A stretch of 64,000 bases of DNA from Hyalella azteca. Lineage: Eukaryota > Arthropoda > Malacostraca > Amphipoda > Hyalellidae. Location of the stretch: the NCBI RefSeq assembly GCF_000764305.2, contig NW_025935888.1:1-64000 (forward strand). Direction: 5' to 3'. Position numbers and translations under genes: made by a program. Below the pieces are notes generated by a model that was given only the letters and a program-made list of their open reading frames with translations, searched no databases and had not been told where the DNA came from. Within the stretch, counting starts at the first letter, position 1, and the number at the start of each line of letters is the position of its first letter. Positions 47,455 through 59,128 of the stretch are shown here, piece after piece.

Positions 47455-47995
47455 GAATTCATAAATAAAAGAAGACAATTTATAAATAGAAGAAGACTAT
47501 TCATAAATAAAAGCAGACAATTCGTAGGAGAATAAGCGAATTCATAAATAGAAGAACACTATTCATTAATAAAAGCAGGCAATTCTTAGGGGAGGAACCG
47601 AATCCGTAAATAGAAGAAGTCTATTCATAAATAAAAGCAGACAATTCATGCGAGAAGAAGCGAATTCATAAATAGAAGACTATTCTTAAATAAAAGTAGA
47701 TACTTCTATAAAATGAGACTATTCATAAGAAAAGAAGATAATTCATAAAGAAAAGAAGACAATTCAAAAATAAAAGAAGACATTTCACAAATAAAAGAAT
47801 ACAATTCATAAATAAAAAAAGACAATTATTCACAAATAAAAGAAGACAATAATTCATAAGCGAAAGAAAACAATTCATAAATAGAAGAAGTCTATTCATA
47901 AGAACAGAAGACAATTCAAAAAAAACAAACAATTTATAAGAAAAGAAGACAATTCAAAAATAACAATCAATTTATAAGAAAAGAAGCGAATTTAT
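47455..47995. repeat. ~21-bp degenerate tandem array
   Basis: About 25 loosely related units of ATTCATAAATAAAAGAAGAC type, with larger ~60-bp periodicity in the left half (GGAGAAT/GGGGAGG and GAATTCATAAATAGAAG blocks). The minus-strand Leu/Phe-rich frame at 47723-47932 is translated repeat. Confidence 0.88.
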
Positions 47996-49592
47996 AAAGT
48001 AAAGATTCTTAACTAATTGAAAAGCTGCCATGACATTAACTTCTCTTCATAACATCGGTAATTATTCCCCAACTTTTTTCCTGGACTCATAAGCAGCTCG
48101 GGTAGGCATTTATAAATGGCTTTAAAAAAAGAAGTTTACGCCTGGAATGATTCTTCGTTCAGGATGAACAAGCTCGGCCGCTGCTCGTTCACCGAAACTT
48201 TTGAGCGCTTGTAATTCTTGCAGGTCCACGGCCACTCAAACAGCTTCAACTCTGCGTTAATGAAAGCTCGTTTGCTTTAGGAAGCGACTTGTTTGAGGTA
48301 GCAAAAAAAGTGACTTGGAAATTCAACTTAAATGTGAAGATAATTGAAACACTGGAGTACTAAACGGCTCATGAAAGAATCGTTTAATTGATATGTCATT
48401 TCAACCATGGTTATATTTTAAAAATGTCTTGATACTGAAGTATGAGATGTGCAACGATCACGATATCGAACCTAATTTTTTTGGTCACAAACGCATTTAC
48501 CGTCGTCAATGTCATTCGTACCAAGATGCAACGAAGTTGCCGTCAGAAAACAGAGAGTTAAACCAAGTAACTCGCTCGGCACTTAAACGAAACTATCTTT
48601 CACTTGCACCAAGTAGCTTCTGTGCCTCACAACTGTTGCGTATGAGAGAATATCTCATAAAAATAACGACGACGAAGGTCGAAATTACAAAAAATAAATA
48701 AACAACGAAACGGAGCAACTTGCTGTTGATTTTAATTCAAATATTCCGCTGCTCCCTGAATAATTAATTAGTCAGTAATCAGAATGGAATTCACTCATAA
48801 ACATATAACTGAAACTTTGCGAGGGAAGCAATTCATGCAACCTTCCTCGAAAATAAATTCGAGGAGGTTTGTGTGTATTTAAATAAACTCATAACAACCT
48901 TATTTTCTGCAACATTTAAGTATACTGAATCAATATATGCGAAAAACAATATGTCTTAACTCATTCCCAAAAAACATCACCCCTTGAAAAGTATCGGATA
49001 TAAAGGGTATATATAACGATGAAGGGATATGTCTAGCATATCCTTTCAGGATTAAAATGACACTATTTCCTGACAGAAAAGTGATACAACGACCGAACAT
49101 GATGAACAATAAGTTCTTCTACTCTCACATTGGAGTTATTGCTTAGCCTGAAAAAGTATGTAACGGCCAAACGAAATGTGTTACAAGTTCTCTTATCATA
49201 AGAGATAGACAATGCAGAAGTGATCGGCGGATAATCTAGCGAAGATTGTGTCGGTATTTTAGGTCGAGACCGCAGCAGTCAATAATATGGGGCAGGAGGC
49301 CGTGAGACGAAGACTTGCACAAGCCGAGGCTCCTTGGAAAAAAGGGCCCAAATAATCTTCGGAGATCTTGCAAATGCTGCGAGTCTGAATGTTTTGCGCA
49401 GTGCCAACGTATTTCCAGATATCGAGTATTTTTTTAAATAAATAATTTGAAAAAATTTTTGAACTAGAAAAGAAATATATAGTCCACGAAAAATGTCGAA
49501 TATAAATTCATTTTAGTTGACTTGATGGCATGCATCTATGGAGTTTAGATTTGATTGACTAGAATTACATTAGAATTAATATGTTCGATTTT
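47996..49592. other. Unique sequence
   Basis: A 102-codon plus-strand frame at 48393-48701 is the longest here, without any recognised motif or splice context. No feature called. Confidence 0.45.
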
Positions 49593-49760
49593 CAGCGCAT
49601 TTTCTCATTTATGGAAAAAATGCACTATTGTGCTCGCCATGTTCGTCTGTCTGTCATGAAAGAATCCGTCCGTCCGTCTGTCCGTCCGTCCGTCCGTGAC
49701 CTCAAGTTTTCGTCAACGAGAAAATGCGGTCTCTGTCACTCACTGCTGTGAGTACTGAGT
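49593..49760 (-). mobile_element. Family B element, copy 4 (both termini)
   Basis: Reverse orientation: CAGCGCATTTTCTCATTTAT, GCACTATTGTGCTCGCCATG, a GTCC/GTCT run interrupted by ATGAAAGAATCC, GACCTCAAGTTTTCGTCAAC, GAGAAAATGCG, and CACTCACTGCTGTGAGTACT. The order of segments is the same as in copy 2. Confidence 0.85.
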
Positions 49761-52700
49761 TATTTTATTATTTTTTCTTTGCTTCATTCAAATCATCAAG
49801 AAGCAAGCAATTACTGCATAAAATGGCCACGTATTTGCTTATACATATTAGAAACAAGTCATTACTTTAAATTCTTTTACTTTACACCAATAAATTTTCT
49901 TATAACACGTATTTTCAAATTATAAATCAAGTTTTAATTATGAAGCAGGCTACTAAGTCTAGAAATAGCAGAATTCTTCCAGCTTGGTGGGATTTCTATC
50001 CCTCAACTCACTGCTTCATTCCAGTTACTCTGATCTGTATCCATACGGCCACCATGCAGAGCCCTAGCATAGACCAAATGAAGGAGCAACAAACGTTTAC
50101 TGTTGCAATAGTCTGAGCAGAAGGGTATATTGTTTTGATGCTACTTGACTGCCGAAGTGGTATACCTCTAATTTTAGGAATTGTTAATATCGTATGTATT
50201 GTATCTTTATATTGCATGCTGTTATATCACTACTAAGAATATGATTAGAACATTATACCTAGACGTCTTCTGCTGATTTCATGGTTGACGAGCAATGGTT
50301 CGTTACCAGAGTTGTTCGGCCAAACTTAATCGCCATATGCGTAATTTTTGAGTTCATGGACTAGTTTTGTTTCTGCTCTAAATATCAAACATTTCTGCAC
50401 AGCAAAATTTTTTTCTCTAAATCCCCAGAAGTTGTCAGCGGCAAATTTGAAGCAGAAATAAGATTATTCTCAGCGCGCTAGCACTCACTTCATGAATCAT
50501 TATTGTTTCTCACTGAAATGCGGACATCAAAATGGCAATACTGCGCCTTTTCTGCAATTGGTTTTCGATAATGAGTCATGGCAATCAAATATTAATAGTC
50601 AACACTCCGAGCGTTCCATTATTGTGCATGAGCCGCGAGGCTCCAGCTGACCTGCGTAAATGTATGTCTCTGCATTCAAATATGAATATATGGGTATCTG
50701 TAAGAAGTATAGTATTTCCATAAACTGGACGTTTATCTTGAGAACATTTATCTGTGTTTCAGTGAGCTACACTAGTCCTCAATTGGGATTGTACTGCAAT
50801 ATGGTTAACTCTACCTACATGACATTGTATGAAGACTGTAATCCTAGTTAACAGGACTACAGGCTAGAACAGGACGGTTAGTATTAGTTTCACTAGATAG
50901 TCAGCAATGAAGATAAATATAGTCCTCAGTATCCTTAATCACATATTAGTTAAGAATAAAATGCATATGATGAAAAATACAAAATGCTCTCATATATCAT
51001 AAGAAACTACGTATATGCCCAGTCGAGAACCACGTCTAATCAAGGTGTGTCAGTTCAGATAAATTATGGAGCTTTCGAAATTTTCGACTACTGAAGATCC
51101 TGTAATTAATTTGGCGGAGTCCAATTGATCTCAGGCATTAAGATTGTCTCGGGAGGTGCGATTAATTCTTGAGATCTACGCTAAGCGACAGCGAGAGGCA
51201 GGGCCGGTCTCTCGGCCTCGCAACTATTAATCAAATCGCTTACCCGGAAACTTGAATATATTTTCTTTGATATTTAAATCTAACCTTCAAATAATATTGT
51301 GTCAAAAACAGTATTTGAAATGCATAGATAGTGTACGAGAAGAAACTATTTTTCAATGCCAGAGAAATGCTTATATAATATCAATATCAATCAATAAATG
51401 CAATGTATCAATCAATCAAATAATATCAATCAATAAATACAATGCTTAATAAAGTCATGAATTTGTATGTGAGTTTAAGGCTGGTAGTCAAAGTGCGGCG
51501 ATACTTTGACTTTTGAGCGAAGTATTCACGACCATCGCGTAGAATCCTCGATCGGTCCTAAGTTTGGCTTTCGCTTCTCTCGAGCTTGTAGTCTCTGTAA
51601 TATGATATCCTAGCCAGCCCCTTTCTTGCAATAACATTTTCTTGAAATTTTGAGGCGAATTTGTTTGATAATTTAAGTTTTCATTAAAAATTTCCACATC
51701 GAATGTCTAGAAACAAGTTGACGTAAATTTCTAATACGGCAAAGGTTACAACTGAATTATCAGAACTCAGTCAAGTCCAAGTTCTAATAATTTCACTCAA
51801 TGAAGAGGTTGATGAGGTCGAAACGAGCAGCGACCAGAAGCGCCTCTGCTATTCACTTGGCGACGAGGATGCCGTCGCTCCTATTGCATCGCCTCTAATC
51901 GCATTGCTAATAACTATGCATAAATTAACTTCTACAGACTCCAGCAGCTCGTCGCTGTGGCCTTCGCGCGTCAGTCGGTTCCAATGGAAAGCCTGTCGTT
52001 CTCTGCGCTGAAACAAAGCAATGCACCAGGCAGGCTGCTGAGCTAGATTCAAGTTTAGGCCAGGCTGCAGCGTTTGCTTCTTTATGATTGTAACATTACT
52101 CAAGCTGAAACAAATAAAGATAATCAGTTTGAGTTGAAAGAGGTTTGCACTTCGGTTATTGAGAACGACGTTCAAAAATAAGCTGTGTGATAATACCGGG
52201 CCTAGGAGTCAGAGCTTTCTCATCTTTTCAGAACTTTGCCTATAATTGCTCAGCCTCTTGTGAAGGAAAACAGATCCTGCATCACAGAAGTAACATCACA
52301 GAATTTTGTTTTGATTTCCTTACATGATAGAAAATAATGTAATAGGTGTTAGGGACGGAATCCTTTGAAATGTAACCGTAATGAACCATTAAGACGCAAG
52401 AGACTTACTCGAGCATCTATGGATCACATGACCGTGTAAATGTTACCCTCTACCCTATTAACCTCTGAGCCCCCGTGAATATGAGGTCGTGAAAGCTAAG
52501 CTCATCCTCTTCCCAGGCACATTATTGGGCTCTCAATGCTTAAACCTATTCATGCAGTCCAGCGTCGAGATCTCGTTCCCCAGTGACTTTGATTTCGGAA
52601 TTCAAGGTTAAGTTCCCGATGGAATTTCTTAATTAGAAGCGAGTACAGGATATTCAGCAGCATCTCCTTTCAATCTGCGTCCGGGCATTTGGTCGCCCAC

Positions 52701-54241
52701 GGCGCTATAGATGCTGATTGCACTTCCATCAATTGTTTGGTCCAAATATTCGTCCTAAAATTTATATCCATCCTAATTATGATCGCACAGATATAGACAT
52801 CAAAGCAATCTTGAAGCCAATAACAGATGTTATTCGTAGATGTGATATACCTACGAGGAATGACGTCAAAGCAAGCATTATTAATTTTAATGTATTGTGT
52901 TCATTCTATTTAACTTAAATCATTCGAGTGTGTCACGTAGAACAAATAAAGGCACATGCATTCTGATTTTAGAATTCAATTGCCGTTGACAATGGCTATA
53001 TTGCTTATTATTGTAAAAATATCTGTGATAAGAATTGATTATATTTCTTTAAATTAGTTTTTAATGAAGTTGCATCAATGTAATTCATCGATTATCGTCT
53101 TAAATAAATGGGATTTATTGCACTCTCCAGGCAATAATTAAACGCAGAAAAAAACAATGATTATGAATATACTTCGTTCAACCAACAGTCAATCAACGTT
53201 ATATCTTAGTCAGATATGGTAACTAGAGGAATAAATATATTATAAGCGATCGTGCTGGAAACCATCCATTAATTGCGGTAATCCGTACAAATGTGATGTT
53301 CACTCGTAAACTAAAATTACTCAGAATTATCCTGCCCTGCAAATGTTTAAGATTCACATGCACGCAGTGAGTCACGGGTTTACACACATAAAAATGTGCA
53401 GGGGAATGACGAGTTCGAGACAAATTTTAAAGCAAAATATCGAAATTCAATTTGGTCATAAGGAAAAGTATCCTGAATGTTAGAATGAGCTTCTATAGTT
53501 GAATGCAGTTTATTAAAATGTATACGTATAAAATCTCAGTTTAAGACAGAAAAGAACATAGCTTGATAATATAACAAAATGTAGAATATAATATAAAGAA
53601 TGTATCCTAACTATAACTTAATTCATGAAGCTCAAGAAAAAAGGGTTTGCTCAAATCTAGGACCCATAGACTGGAGTGCTGGAGCAGTGGAGTGCGCGTC
53701 TGATGCTCTGAACATAGCGGCGATAAGGACGAATTGGACTGAGATATGCACGGCAATAAAGACGAGCCTTTTATCTGAATTATGAGGAAACTTTCCTACT
53801 GCTAGCGTGATATTACAATCTCAGTAGGGCTTCTTCTTGCAACTCTAAGTGATCATTGTAAAGTTTCTGTGATTTAGGGAACAAAAAATACCCTAAAACA
53901 CAATATTCATGAGAAACAATGACTAATAAGGAGAAAACTTATCATGAACAAATATATAAAGGAATTGAAATTGTGATTCGCTGATAAAACGATAAGTAAA
54001 TGAAAAACATGAAAATAACTATGAAAGAGCTCCCGTGTTGTGTTCTCGAGGGGTTCATATATTTCTAAATTAAATTTCAAACATCGTCCGGGTCAGTCAT
54101 TTTTTTCTTGCAAAATTCACATTCAACACTGGAATCGCCTCACCTTCACAAACACATTTGTCCTGGGGCATTTTCAAGCTTCGCAGGCTGATTGAGCTCC
54201 AAGCGGTTTTTTCAGAAAATCGGGGGTTTTTACCTTCCAGC
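49761..54241. other. Long unique AT-rich stretch
   Basis: About 4.5 kb with no firm feature. An imperfect AATATCAATCAATAAAT repeat lies at 51372-51444. A pyrimidine-plus-CAG site at 50762 followed by 29 open codons to TAA, and a 108-codon minus-strand frame at 51849-52175, were considered and not called. Confidence 0.5.
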
Positions 54242-54337
54242 GGCCATACTTTCAAAAAAAGTTAAGAGATCGTAAGTTCATCAGCCAATCATTGACGGCC
54301 TTTCAAGCAAAATCCACCAATCGCAGACAAGAAAATA
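54242..54337 (+). repeat. Dispersed ~96-bp repeat, copy 2
   Basis: Matches 18889-18984 almost base for base over the same span (from TTTCAAAAAAAGTTAAGAGA through CCACCAATC and ACAAGAA). Flanks are unrelated, so this is a dispersed rather than segmental copy. Confidence 0.85.
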
Positions 54338-54527
54338 GGTTGCATTTAAGATTTTTTTGTAACTTAGCGAGTTTTGAAAGCATGGCCCCAGCAGCAGCTG
54401 AAGCTCAATCTGGAGAACTAGGTCTGGATTTACTTCAACGACGGAGACGCCATGGAAAATTTCCGTGCAGTTCAAAAGCCAACCCCAGACATGAGGAGCT
54501 GGTGTCATCAGGCCGTACAGTCGTTGG
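54338..54527. other. Unique sequence
   Basis: GC-richer short stretch with an open frame through it; no recognised product. Confidence 0.4.
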
Positions 54528-54690
54528 AATTAGTGTTGCTTTGTCCAAATTGCGACGCACTTTTGGTCAGGACGCACTTTTGACCGGGTCATCCTGACCC
54601 GGTTTGGCCTGGGCGGAAGGGCGTATCAACGAGACATCCGCTTTCTGCCAAATTAAGTGAATTACTATTTTCATTCACTATTTCAACACA
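54528..54690 (+). mobile_element. Family A element, copy 8 (with internal duplication)
   Basis: GTGTTGCTTTGTCCAAATTG, CGACGCACTTTTGGTCAGGA, CGCACTTTTGACCGGGTCAT, CCTGACCCGG, then GGCGGAAGGGCGTATCAACG and ATTACTATTTTCATTCACTA. The ACGCACTTTTG segment is duplicated in tandem, unlike other copies. Termini are eroded. Confidence 0.75.
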
Positions 54691-54980
54691 TTTTTTATGA
54701 GTATTCGATGTCTGAAGGCTGCTGTCAATCAACCAACGCAATTTCTATAGCAAACAGTACTTGCAATGACGATTGGAAGTACGATAATTCGTTTGAGATA
54801 AATTTTATCATTTTGATTTTTAGAAATGACGAGTAATTGATTACAATTCATCGGTACAAATGTATTGAGATGGACAAATATAAATGATATGGCCTAAATA
54901 CTCCAAAATTGAGTATTTATTTAACTCGTCGTGTACTGAATTGTTTGACTCTGAACCGTGACGCAGTTCCGTGCTCTATC
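54691..54980. other. Unique AT-rich sequence
   Basis: No feature. Confidence 0.4.
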
Positions 54981-55302
54981 CATCGGTCAATGATGGCCCA
55001 AGCATCTCCCCGACATCGATCCATGGTGGCCCATACATAACTCCTGCATCGGTCCATGATCGCTCAGGCATCGCCCTTGCATCGGTCCATGATGGCTCAG
55101 ACATCGCCCTTGCATCAGTCCATGATGGCTCAGACATAGCCCTTGCATCGGTCCATGATGGCTCAGACATCGCCCTTGCATCAGTTCATGATGGGTAAGT
55201 CATCGCCCTTACATCGGTCCATGATGGCTCAGGCATCGCTCATCGCCCTTGCATCGGTCCATGATGGCTCAGGCATCGCCCTTGCATCGGTTCATGATGG
55301 CC
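54981..55302. repeat. 33-bp minisatellite (~10 copies), open on both strands
   Basis: Unit CATCGCCCTTGCATCGGTCC plus ATGATGGCTCAGG, with a short slip (CATCGCT) near 55240. The period is a multiple of three, so an Ile-Ala-Leu-Ala-Ser-Val-His-Asp-Gly-Ser-Asp repeat is open on the plus strand and Met-Ser-Glu-Pro-Ser-Trp-Thr-Asp-Ala-Arg-Ala on the minus strand. Judged spurious. Confidence 0.92.
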
Positions 55303-55648
55303 GCTGGACTTACTAAAGTCACAGACCTTTACGGTCTCGTCCAACTACTTTAACAAAACTCAGCCTTTTCAAAACTCGACACGAAGAAAGATCGGAGCCG
55401 CAATAGCAAAGTTCAATGCTTGTTTGAATGAATAAAAGTAACTTTTGTTCCGGAAGAACAAATCAAGTTTCTCGTACGCAGCGCTTTGAAATACGGCATT
55501 CGTTCAATGCCAGCTTAGAGAGAAAAATATTGAAATAAGAGTAACCTAAAATAATCAAGATATTATAGTAGCACTATGAATACAATTATGAGAAGCAAGA
55601 GAATAATTTGGTCTCGTTTAGTATATTATGTTTTTCATAATTTGCAAT
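55303..55648. other. Unique sequence
   Basis: No feature. Confidence 0.4.
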
Positions 55649-55906
55649 TTATATTATTTTATATTCTCTATCCAACCTTGTATAGTCCAAAAAATTCATT
55701 TCTGGAGCTAATGCAAGCCACGGAATCGTGAGATTTACATGTGACTCGGATAGCAATGAAACTTTCCCACCTCTCCCGTCATGCGTGTTAGCTAGAGTCC
55801 GTGCAACAAAATACTTTCTAAAGTCAGCGTCTGTGTTGAGGCAATACACTTGATGAGTCCACATTCCGGGTTTCCGAGGTCTTTGTTGCGGCACCAAACT
55901 CCTCAC
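55649..55906 (-). CDS. Low-confidence open frame, possible exon or gene fragment
   Basis: About 100 stop-to-stop codons on the minus strand in sequence less AT-rich than its surroundings. The translation has ordinary protein-like composition (mixed charged and hydrophobic residues, one Asn-Leu-Thr sequon, few low-complexity runs). I recognise no family. TGCTGTCGCAG upstream could be a splice acceptor, but the frame just after it contains a stop, so the model is incomplete. It may be chance. Confidence 0.15.
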   Translation of the reverse strand: MRSLVPQQRPRKPGMWTHQVYCLNTDADFRKYFVARTLANTHDGRGGKVSLLSESHVNLTIPWLALAPEMNFLDYTRLDREYKII

Positions 55907-56588
55907 AAGAGACCGCCAAAGATTACGAACTCTCAGGCCGCACCATCGCTAGATTAGCCTGCGACAGCAGCCAGACAAGCAGTACATTCGGTGATCTTGT
56001 GTGTGCTGCGCAGACTACAAAGTTCGTTCATACGATATTGTTGTAGTAAATTCAGCGCTGACAACAGTGCACACGGTAATGAATTTATTATTACTTACTC
56101 AAATTAATGTAATACTAAATACATGATGCGCTTAGCGCAATTTCACCTTCTATTTTTATTTGAGTATCACTTTCTCTTTACTGGTCTTCTTAAGGTATCA
56201 TTGAATTATTATTATAATTTATTTAAAGGAAGAAATTATTCAAACTTTTATTATTAATTTATAAATAAATTAATTTTTCTCGCTTTTCTTGGTGATACCA
56301 CAATCACCTTTATCACTATGCGGAAGTATCTTCGTTTTTTTTGTGTTTTTTCTCGTGTGTGTTGTCGCTTTTCTATGATTTTAATTACGAACATCATATG
56401 CAATACTTTAAATATTAAATAAAATAATTCCATACAGGATCTCGAGCGAAATTTTGGACTCCTATTCACTTCCCAAGGAATCTAGGAGAAGAAATTTCAA
56501 GGCTAGTCACGCGCCGTGATCGTTTGCTTGCGTCGAGTCGACTTGAGGAGTCAGAAGGTCTGAGTAGCAAAGGTTGCTGCTCCTATAG
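55907..56588. other. Unique sequence
   Basis: Between two candidate open frames; no feature of its own apart from a plausible pyrimidine tract and TAG acceptor at 56573-56588. Confidence 0.4.
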
Positions 56589-56819
56589 GAGCTTTGTGGA
56601 CAGCATGGGAATGTTTTAAGTCAGCCTCGAATGCTAACGAAGTTTTCCGAGGCCAGGGTCAACAGTCGCTCAAGAAAACGAACTGCAGTCCCACGAATGG
56701 AATAAGTTGTTTACCTCCAAATCAGATTGGTCGGGGACTCTTAACAAATTTCGTATTGCCCAAGCCAAATGCTTCTAGGAAAGCAGTGTCTGCTTCCGGT
56801 GGGGTGAAAAATTCTTCAA
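56589..56819 (+). CDS. Low-confidence candidate internal exon (phase 1-1)
   Basis: TTGCTGCTCCTATAG ends at 56588 and GTAAAT starts at 56820, so the 231-bp interval has both splice signals. The frame between them is open for its full length and closes only after the donor (TAA at 56825). Length divisible by three with 2 nt before and 1 nt after full codons makes it a symmetric phase 1-1 exon. Composition is less AT-rich than flanks; the end is Ser/Lys-rich. I recognise no domain, and no partner exons were identified. Confidence 0.2.
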
Positions 56820-57188
56820 GTAAATAAGATTATAAATTTTATAAAAGTAAGTAACGATTAAATACGAATATATAGTTTTGTTTCATCTTTCTCTAAATCC
56901 AGGTTTGCAGTGAACAAAATTACGTTCAAGTTGTGGTTTAATTTAATTGTTTTGTATTTACAGATCCTACAGTAAATGAGCTTGTTTTGTGCAGCGGATG
57001 ACTAATGTAATTAGTAACGTTGTTTGATAAAAAATTTTCGAAAAATCGGAAAAATAACTTTTCCGCTTTTTGTTGCGTTTTATGACAAATAAGCCAATTA
57101 AGTATGACATAAGAGAGTGAAGAAACGCATATAATCTCAGTATAATTTACGTCGTGATGATGGACCATTGAGATTTTTAAAACATAAA
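56820..57188. other. Unique AT-rich sequence
   Basis: Short stretch between the candidate exon and the longest non-repetitive open frame. No feature. Confidence 0.4.
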
Positions 57189-57722
57189 ATGATATTAGAA
57201 ATACTGCAGCCAGATGGGATATTAATTCCCCCTAGAAATAATAATAAATTAAGCAATTTTGAGTTTGTAACGTTCGAACTTTTCCAACTATTAGCACAAG
57301 CATTTCAGTCAGGAGGAAAGTTTTTATTATACATACAAAACTGGAGCACTGGAGAATGCAGATCTAAAACGTCCTCAAAAATTCAGCGCGCTCAGGCATC
57401 ACACGAAAACGCTCGCCGGAAAACAACCTTCGATTTTCGATGGCCAATACGAAGGCCGCCCCTCGTTATACTGGAACGCTTCGAAATGCAACCTAAGACC
57501 TCGGCTTTTCAAGCTCAGTGTCATAAAAATCCTTCGATAAACTCACATTGCTTTGCTAAGAACTCGTTTCTCCTCGCAGCGGGTTACGGATTTTATGATG
57601 AAATACCGAAGACCATTTTTTTGAAGGGTGATGCAAGAGCTTACATTCATGCCTCGGAAACTCCATCCCGCCAATCAATTCCGGTGAATGGAGCAGTTCA
57701 AATAAAAATAATGAGCCTTTGA
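57189..57722 (+). CDS. Longest non-repetitive open frame, 177 codons from its ATG; product unknown
   Basis: Starts at the first ATG of the frame and ends at TGA. No low-complexity repeat, signal peptide, clear membrane segment or motif I recognise. It has a basic middle (Arg/Lys-rich with Thr-Phe-Asp-Phe-Arg-Trp) and a Gly-Tyr-Gly-Phe-Tyr-Asp patch near the C-terminal third. An uninterrupted frame this long is unexpected in such AT-rich DNA, which is the main argument for it. No promoter, polyadenylation or splice evidence. It could be a lone exon, a decayed transposon fragment or chance. Confidence 0.22.
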   Translation: MILEILQPDGILIPPRNNNKLSNFEFVTFELFQLLAQAFQSGGKFLLYIQNWSTGECRSKTSSKIQRAQASHENARRKTTFDFRWPIRRPPLVILERFEMQPKTSAFQAQCHKNPSINSHCFAKNSFLLAAGYGFYDEIPKTIFLKGDARAYIHASETPSRQSIPVNGAVQIKIMSL

Positions 57723-58321
57723 GCAATAGTAGCTTAAGTTGATTAGGAACGTAAATTTTCTTTATTAACTAAACGTTATTCACAAGAACCAGTAGCGATA
57801 AAAATTCGTTCATAGGCTTTAGCGTGTACTTTTCATTATTAAAGCTACGTTCTTCAAACACGATTCAGGTTTCAATGGTGGGGAGAATTCCCTTCAGAAA
57901 ATGAAGAAACATTGTAACAAGCACCTTTTATTTATATCACTCTGGTCCGGTATGGAGACTTATTAATTGCACGCACTTATTAATTAAGAAAAGTCATGCA
58001 AGTCATGATACCAGGAATGTCCCATATGTTATTAATGTGTCTATCAATATAATTATTAATAACTCTTTACTGAATTGGCAGTATAGAACATCAAACGTGA
58101 GCATCGCTCATTAGTTGAAATCAGTGAGCCAGGTTTTGATGCGCATATTTTAATTATAGCATAAGTCTCTTCCAACAACTATAATGATGCCAAAGAAAAG
58201 AAGGCTGAAAAAAAATATTTAATAAAAAAATAATGTGTATATTATCTCTGAATGATATAATGACATTTTTTCTGGAGAACACATCATCCCAAGCCCCAGA
58301 CAACCAACCGTAATGCTGTTG
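57723..58321. other. Unique AT-rich sequence
   Basis: No feature. Confidence 0.45.
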
Positions 58322-58443
58322 AGTTAATTGAGAAAGTTGGAAAATTTAATTATGTATTCCTATAATCCGGCTTTCTTAAAATAGTTAATTGAGAAAGTTG
58401 GGAAATTTAATTATGTATTCCTATAATCCGGCTTTCTTAAAAA
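58322..58443. repeat. 61-bp tandem duplication
   Basis: GTTAATTGAGAAAGTTGG, then AAATTTAATTATGTATTCCT, ATAATCCGGCTTTCTTAAAA, twice (58323 and 58384) with one difference. Confidence 0.95.
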
Positions 58444-58821
58444 CCTGATACACGTCTACTTTGAATCGTAAACTGAGGCAGGATGGCAACACAAGGGGAA
58501 AAATATGCCTTCAAAAATACTTTTTAAAGACTACACTTCGAAAGAATCCAGTGCCTCCTATGTTACACATCTACAATGAATTTTTAATTTTATTTACAAA
58601 TATTAAAAAAAAATTTAGGTTCAAATTTTATTTCTATATATAAACAAAATAAAATTTCAAACGTACTAATTCTCTCAATTAATTCATGCATTGTCTCCAA
58701 CTTTACGCAAGTATGCAAAATATCAGATCGCTTGGAAAGGTAGAAGTGTGTTAAAAATCGATTATAAGATTTGTAGCAGAGAAAACAAACAACAAGAAGT
58801 GAAGTTAAAGAGAAGTCTTGT
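58444..58821. other. Unique AT-rich sequence
   Basis: No feature. Confidence 0.4.
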
Positions 58822-58870
58822 AAAAATTGCATCGCTATTTGGACAAAGTCTCCCTAATGTTTATGAGTGT
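58822..58870 (-). mobile_element. Family A element, right-end fragment (copy 9)
   Basis: AAAAATTGCATCGCTATTTG, GACAAAGTCTCCCTAATGTT, TATGAGTGT: the ~48-bp right terminus of family A only. The rest is absent or unrecognisable. Confidence 0.7.
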
Positions 58871-58985
58871 AGCCGTCATCGACGCCGAGACGCAGGAAAT
58901 TAGTGCCATCAAAGCAGGTAATTTATTGCCTCTACGTTTGCCTGCGCCATGCTGGGCTAACGACAAAACGCCGCTCAATTCAAAC

Positions 58986-59128
58986 TCATTTGTTGGTCTT
59001 ATTTATGAACTTCAGCATCCGTTTTTTTCAGCGGCTTCTCGTTAAATGAACAAGTTCATTCGTTGGTCTTATTTATGAACTTCAGCATCCGTTTTTTTCA
59101 GCGGCCTATCGTTGAATGAACAAGTTCC
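58986..59128. repeat. 70-bp tandem duplication
   Basis: GTTGGTCTTATTTATGAACT, TCAGCATCCGTTTTTTTCAG, CGGC twice (58992 and 59062), followed each time by TCGTT(A/G)AATGAACAAGTTC. Confidence 0.94.

Noticed and set aside
50753..50851. CTGTGTTTCAG acceptor followed by 29 open codons with two Cys and an Asn-Ser-Thr sequon
   Set aside because: Too short, a single splice-like signal, and no recognisable domain; such sites arise often by chance.
51849..52175. 108-codon minus-strand frame
   Set aside because: No recognised motif, no splice or start context, and within the range expected from many frames in a GC-richer patch.
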